From positions 1 through 16,118 of the forward strand of contig JAGORY010000005.1 of the NCBI GenBank assembly GCA_018062585.1: DNA of 16,118 nucleotides, read 5' to 3'. The position numbers were made by a program, and so were the translations under genes. This document shows positions 14,415 to 16,118 of the stretch, piece by piece. The number at the start of each line of letters is the position of its first letter. Within the stretch, counting starts at the first letter, position 1. The notes beneath the pieces were generated by a model that made no database searches, was not told the origin of the DNA, and saw nothing but the letters and a program-made list of their open reading frames with translations. Origin of the DNA: Candidatus Peribacteraceae bacterium. GTDB taxonomy: Bacteria; Patescibacteriota; Gracilibacteria; Peribacterales; Peribacteraceae.

Positions 14415-15729
14415 CGAACCCGAGCAGATGCTCGGTATTCTTGCACCCGAAGAGCCCGTGAAAACGGAGGCTCGGGTTGTGGGAAATTCTGCCGAATCAG
14501 CTCCGACAGCCGAAGCTCCGGCGACCGCAGCTGCAAGCGACAAACCAGTCAAAGCTTCCGCAGTCGATAAGAAGAAGGAGAGAGCGGCCGCAAAAAATGC
14601 CAAGAATAATGAGCTCGCCGGAGGCGCCTCCATGGTCCGCAAAAAATCGGGACTCAAGATAGTCCTCGACGCCATCGGCAACATCGGACTGGGTAGGGAA
14701 AAATCTCACTTCATCGAGAACCTCGCTATTCTCCTCAACTCCGGACTCACGGTCGTCGATGCACTGAAAACCATCGCGCTCGAAGTCCGCGTGAAACCGA
14801 TGAAGAAGCTCATCGGCCGCGTCATCGACGAAGTGGAAAGCGGCATCCCGCTCTGGATGTCCATGGATAACCAAAACTTTTTCTCGTCGTACGCGCTCGC
14901 TCTCATCCGCATCGGAGAAGAGTCGGGCTCACTGAGTAAGAACATGGAGTATCTTGCCGTGCAGCAGGAAAAGGACCGATCACTCAAGTCCAAAGTGAAG
15001 ATGGCTATGATCTATCCGTCCATCGTCATCACGCTCACCGTCATCATCACGCTCGGCCTCGCGTGGTTCGTGCTGCCGCAGCTCGTCGGCGTGCTTCTGT
15101 CCCTCAATGCCAAGCTCCCACTTTCGACACGAGTCATCATCTTCATCGCAAACTTCTTCAAGGCCCACGGCGCGGTGGCGGTTCCGCTCACGTTCGCTGC
15201 CGGAATTTTTATCGCCCTCATCTGCCGTTTCACAGGGCTCAGAGGACCGGTACAACAACTGATCTTCAAAACTCCTGGCATCGGGACCATGGCGAAATCC
15301 GCAACCATTGCGCGTTTCGGCGTGATTCTCGGTTCACTTATTAAGGCCGGCGTGCCGCTCATCGAGTCCATCCGTTCGATGGCCGAAGTGACAGACACTG
15401 TGTATTACCGACGCTTCTATTTCAAGCTCGCAAGTGAAATCGAGGTTGGTCAATCGTTCGCTGCAGCCTTCGCATCGATAAAAGATACCAAGAAACTTCT
15501 CCCTGCTTCCGTCCAGCAACTTATCGTCACAGGCGAAAAATCGGGTAGGATATCAGACATGCTGATGCGTGTTGCCGAGATTTATGAGCGAAAAGCCGAG
15601 GATGCTGCACAGCGTCTGCCGGTTGTCTTGGAACCAATGCTCCTCATTTTCATCGGAGGACTTGTCGGCACCATCGCGTTTTCTATTATCGTTCCCATCT
15701 ACTCAATCGTCGGCAACGTAGGCCGATAA
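14383..15729 (+). CDS. pilC: Type IV pilus inner-membrane platform protein PilC (GspF family)
   Basis: The protein is 448 aa from the ATG at 14383. Two T2SF domains lie at about 107-230 (FIENLAILLNSGLTVVDALK, IGEESGSLSKNMEYLA) and 306-430 (FGVILGSLIKAGVPLIESIR, TGEKSGRISDMLMRVAEIYE). Membrane helices are at about 209-235, 262-284 and 415-443. An Ala/Pro/Lys/Glu-rich N-terminal extension of about 85 residues precedes the first domain and is probably disordered; typical PilC lacks so long a tail. It anchors PilB and moves pilins into the fibre. A TTG at 14341 opens the frame further up but lies well inside pilB; the ATG at 14383 overlaps pilB by 32 nt, so translational coupling is likely. Confidence 0.96.
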   Translation: MLETPTPKARNEPEQMLGILAPEEPVKTEARVVGNSAESAPTAEAPATAAASDKPVKASAVDKKKERAAAKNAKNNELAGGASMVRKKSGLKIVLDAIGNIGLGREKSHFIENLAILLNSGLTVVDALKTIALEVRVKPMKKLIGRVIDEVESGIPLWMSMDNQNFFSSYALALIRIGEESGSLSKNMEYLAVQQEKDRSLKSKVKMAMIYPSIVITLTVIITLGLAWFVLPQLVGVLLSLNAKLPLSTRVIIFIANFFKAHGAVAVPLTFAAGIFIALICRFTGLRGPVQQLIFKTPGIGTMAKSATIARFGVILGSLIKAGVPLIESIRSMAEVTDTVYYRRFYFKLASEIEVGQSFAAAFASIKDTKKLLPASVQQLIVTGEKSGRISDMLMRVAEIYERKAEDAAQRLPVVLEPMLLIFIGGLVGTIAFSIIVPIYSIVGNVGR

Positions 15730-15756
15730 ATACCCATATTTTTTCCTCTCTCCCTT

Positions 15757-16118
15757 ATGCGTACCGTCACTATGCGCTCCAAGAAACACCGCACCGAAAA
15801 CCGTCGTGGATTTACGGCCATTGAACTTCTCATAGCCATTGGCCTCATGGCGGCTACGGCCGGAATCACGATTCCGATGTACCGTCAGTTTCAGGTCTAT
15901 TCGGATCTGGACACCGCAACCGAGCACTTGGTGCAGGCGGTCCGCGCTGCGCAGACGTTGTCGCAGACCGGAAAGTTTGACTCCCGCTGGGGAGTGTACT
16001 TCCCGGACGGCACGCTCTACGCCGGCCAAGATTACGCATCGAGAAACAGCGAGAAAGACGTAAGCTTCCCGCTTCCAGGCAGCATCGAAACCGACGGTCT
16101 CACCGAAGTGTCGTTCAC
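15757..16118 (+). CDS. Type IV prepilin / GspH-FimT-like pseudopilin (partial, C-terminus cut by window edge)
   Basis: The frame stays open from the ATG at 15757 to the edge, about 120 residues. A basic leader of 18 residues ends in RRG, then FTAIELLIAIGLMAATAG follows: a class III prepilin signal with Gly at -1, Phe at +1 and Glu at +5, for cleavage and methylation by a PilD-type peptidase. After the hydrophobic helix come QAVRAAQTLSQTGK and WGVYFPDGTLYAGQDYASR, which recall GspH/FimT minor pilins. It follows pilC by 27 nt and is the fourth gene of the pilus operon. Whether it is a major or minor pilin cannot be settled without the C-terminus. Confidence 0.92.
   Translation, partial: MRTVTMRSKKHRTENRRGFTAIELLIAIGLMAATAGITIPMYRQFQVYSDLDTATEHLVQAVRAAQTLSQTGKFDSRWGVYFPDGTLYAGQDYASRNSEKDVSFPLPGSIETDGLTEVSF

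Overview
The window reads as a chromosomal piece of a Candidate Phyla Radiation (Patescibacteria) bacterium. The main evidence is a compact, divergent 16S rRNA gene of about 1,478 nt. It carries GAATAGACGG where most bacteria have GAATTGACGG, GUACUCACCGCC at the decoding site, and several other departures from universal-primer sequences. The standard genetic code fits every gene, with TAA, TAG and TGA all used as stops. A SUF iron-sulphur pair, PurH and a type IV pilus operon would fit a Peregrinibacteria/Peribacteria-like genome, but that assignment is a guess.

Layout from left to right. Positions 1-829 (-) hold the membrane half of an ABC exporter, cut by the window edge. A perfect 20-bp hairpin follows, then yebC (-), a repeat-rich spacer, rpsR (-) and rpsF (-), the last with its own promoter. 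Back to back with rpsF, a TG-extended promoter reads right into a strongly folded leader of about 190 nt and a small secreted protein with a textbook Shine-Dalgarno site. Next come the 16S promoter, a hairpin-rich leader, the 16S gene, and a trailer that pairs with the leader to form a long processing stem. No 23S, 5S or tRNA gene follows; a sufD-like gene (-) begins converging 27 nt after the core of that stem. Between sufD and sufB (both -) lie two unrecognised genes on the opposite strand. After sufB come an unrecognised 173-aa gene (-) with a strong promoter, a 50-aa gene (+) with its own promoter and intrinsic terminator, a membrane-anchored thermonuclease (-) and purH (-). The right end is a rightward type IV pilus operon: a CheY-like receiver, PilB, PilC and a prepilin cut by the window edge.

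Functional themes are ribosome production and translation (rpsF, rpsR, yebC, 16S), Fe-S assembly (SufB/SufD, with no SufC in the window), purine synthesis (PurH), and a surface pilus with a possible DNA-processing nuclease.

Two general observations stand out. First, genes with a recognisable -10 box usually start only 6-12 nt after it, which implies leaderless or near-leaderless mRNAs. The secreted-protein gene, with its long leader and strong SD, is the exception. Second, the 16S 3' tail has C1535->U in the anti-Shine-Dalgarno region, while neighbouring helix 45 changes are compensated base pairs. The candidate novel elements are the folded leader plus secreted protein (2761-3424), the stand-alone 50-aa gene (9702-9963), and the pair of unknown genes inside the suf locus (6406-7444).
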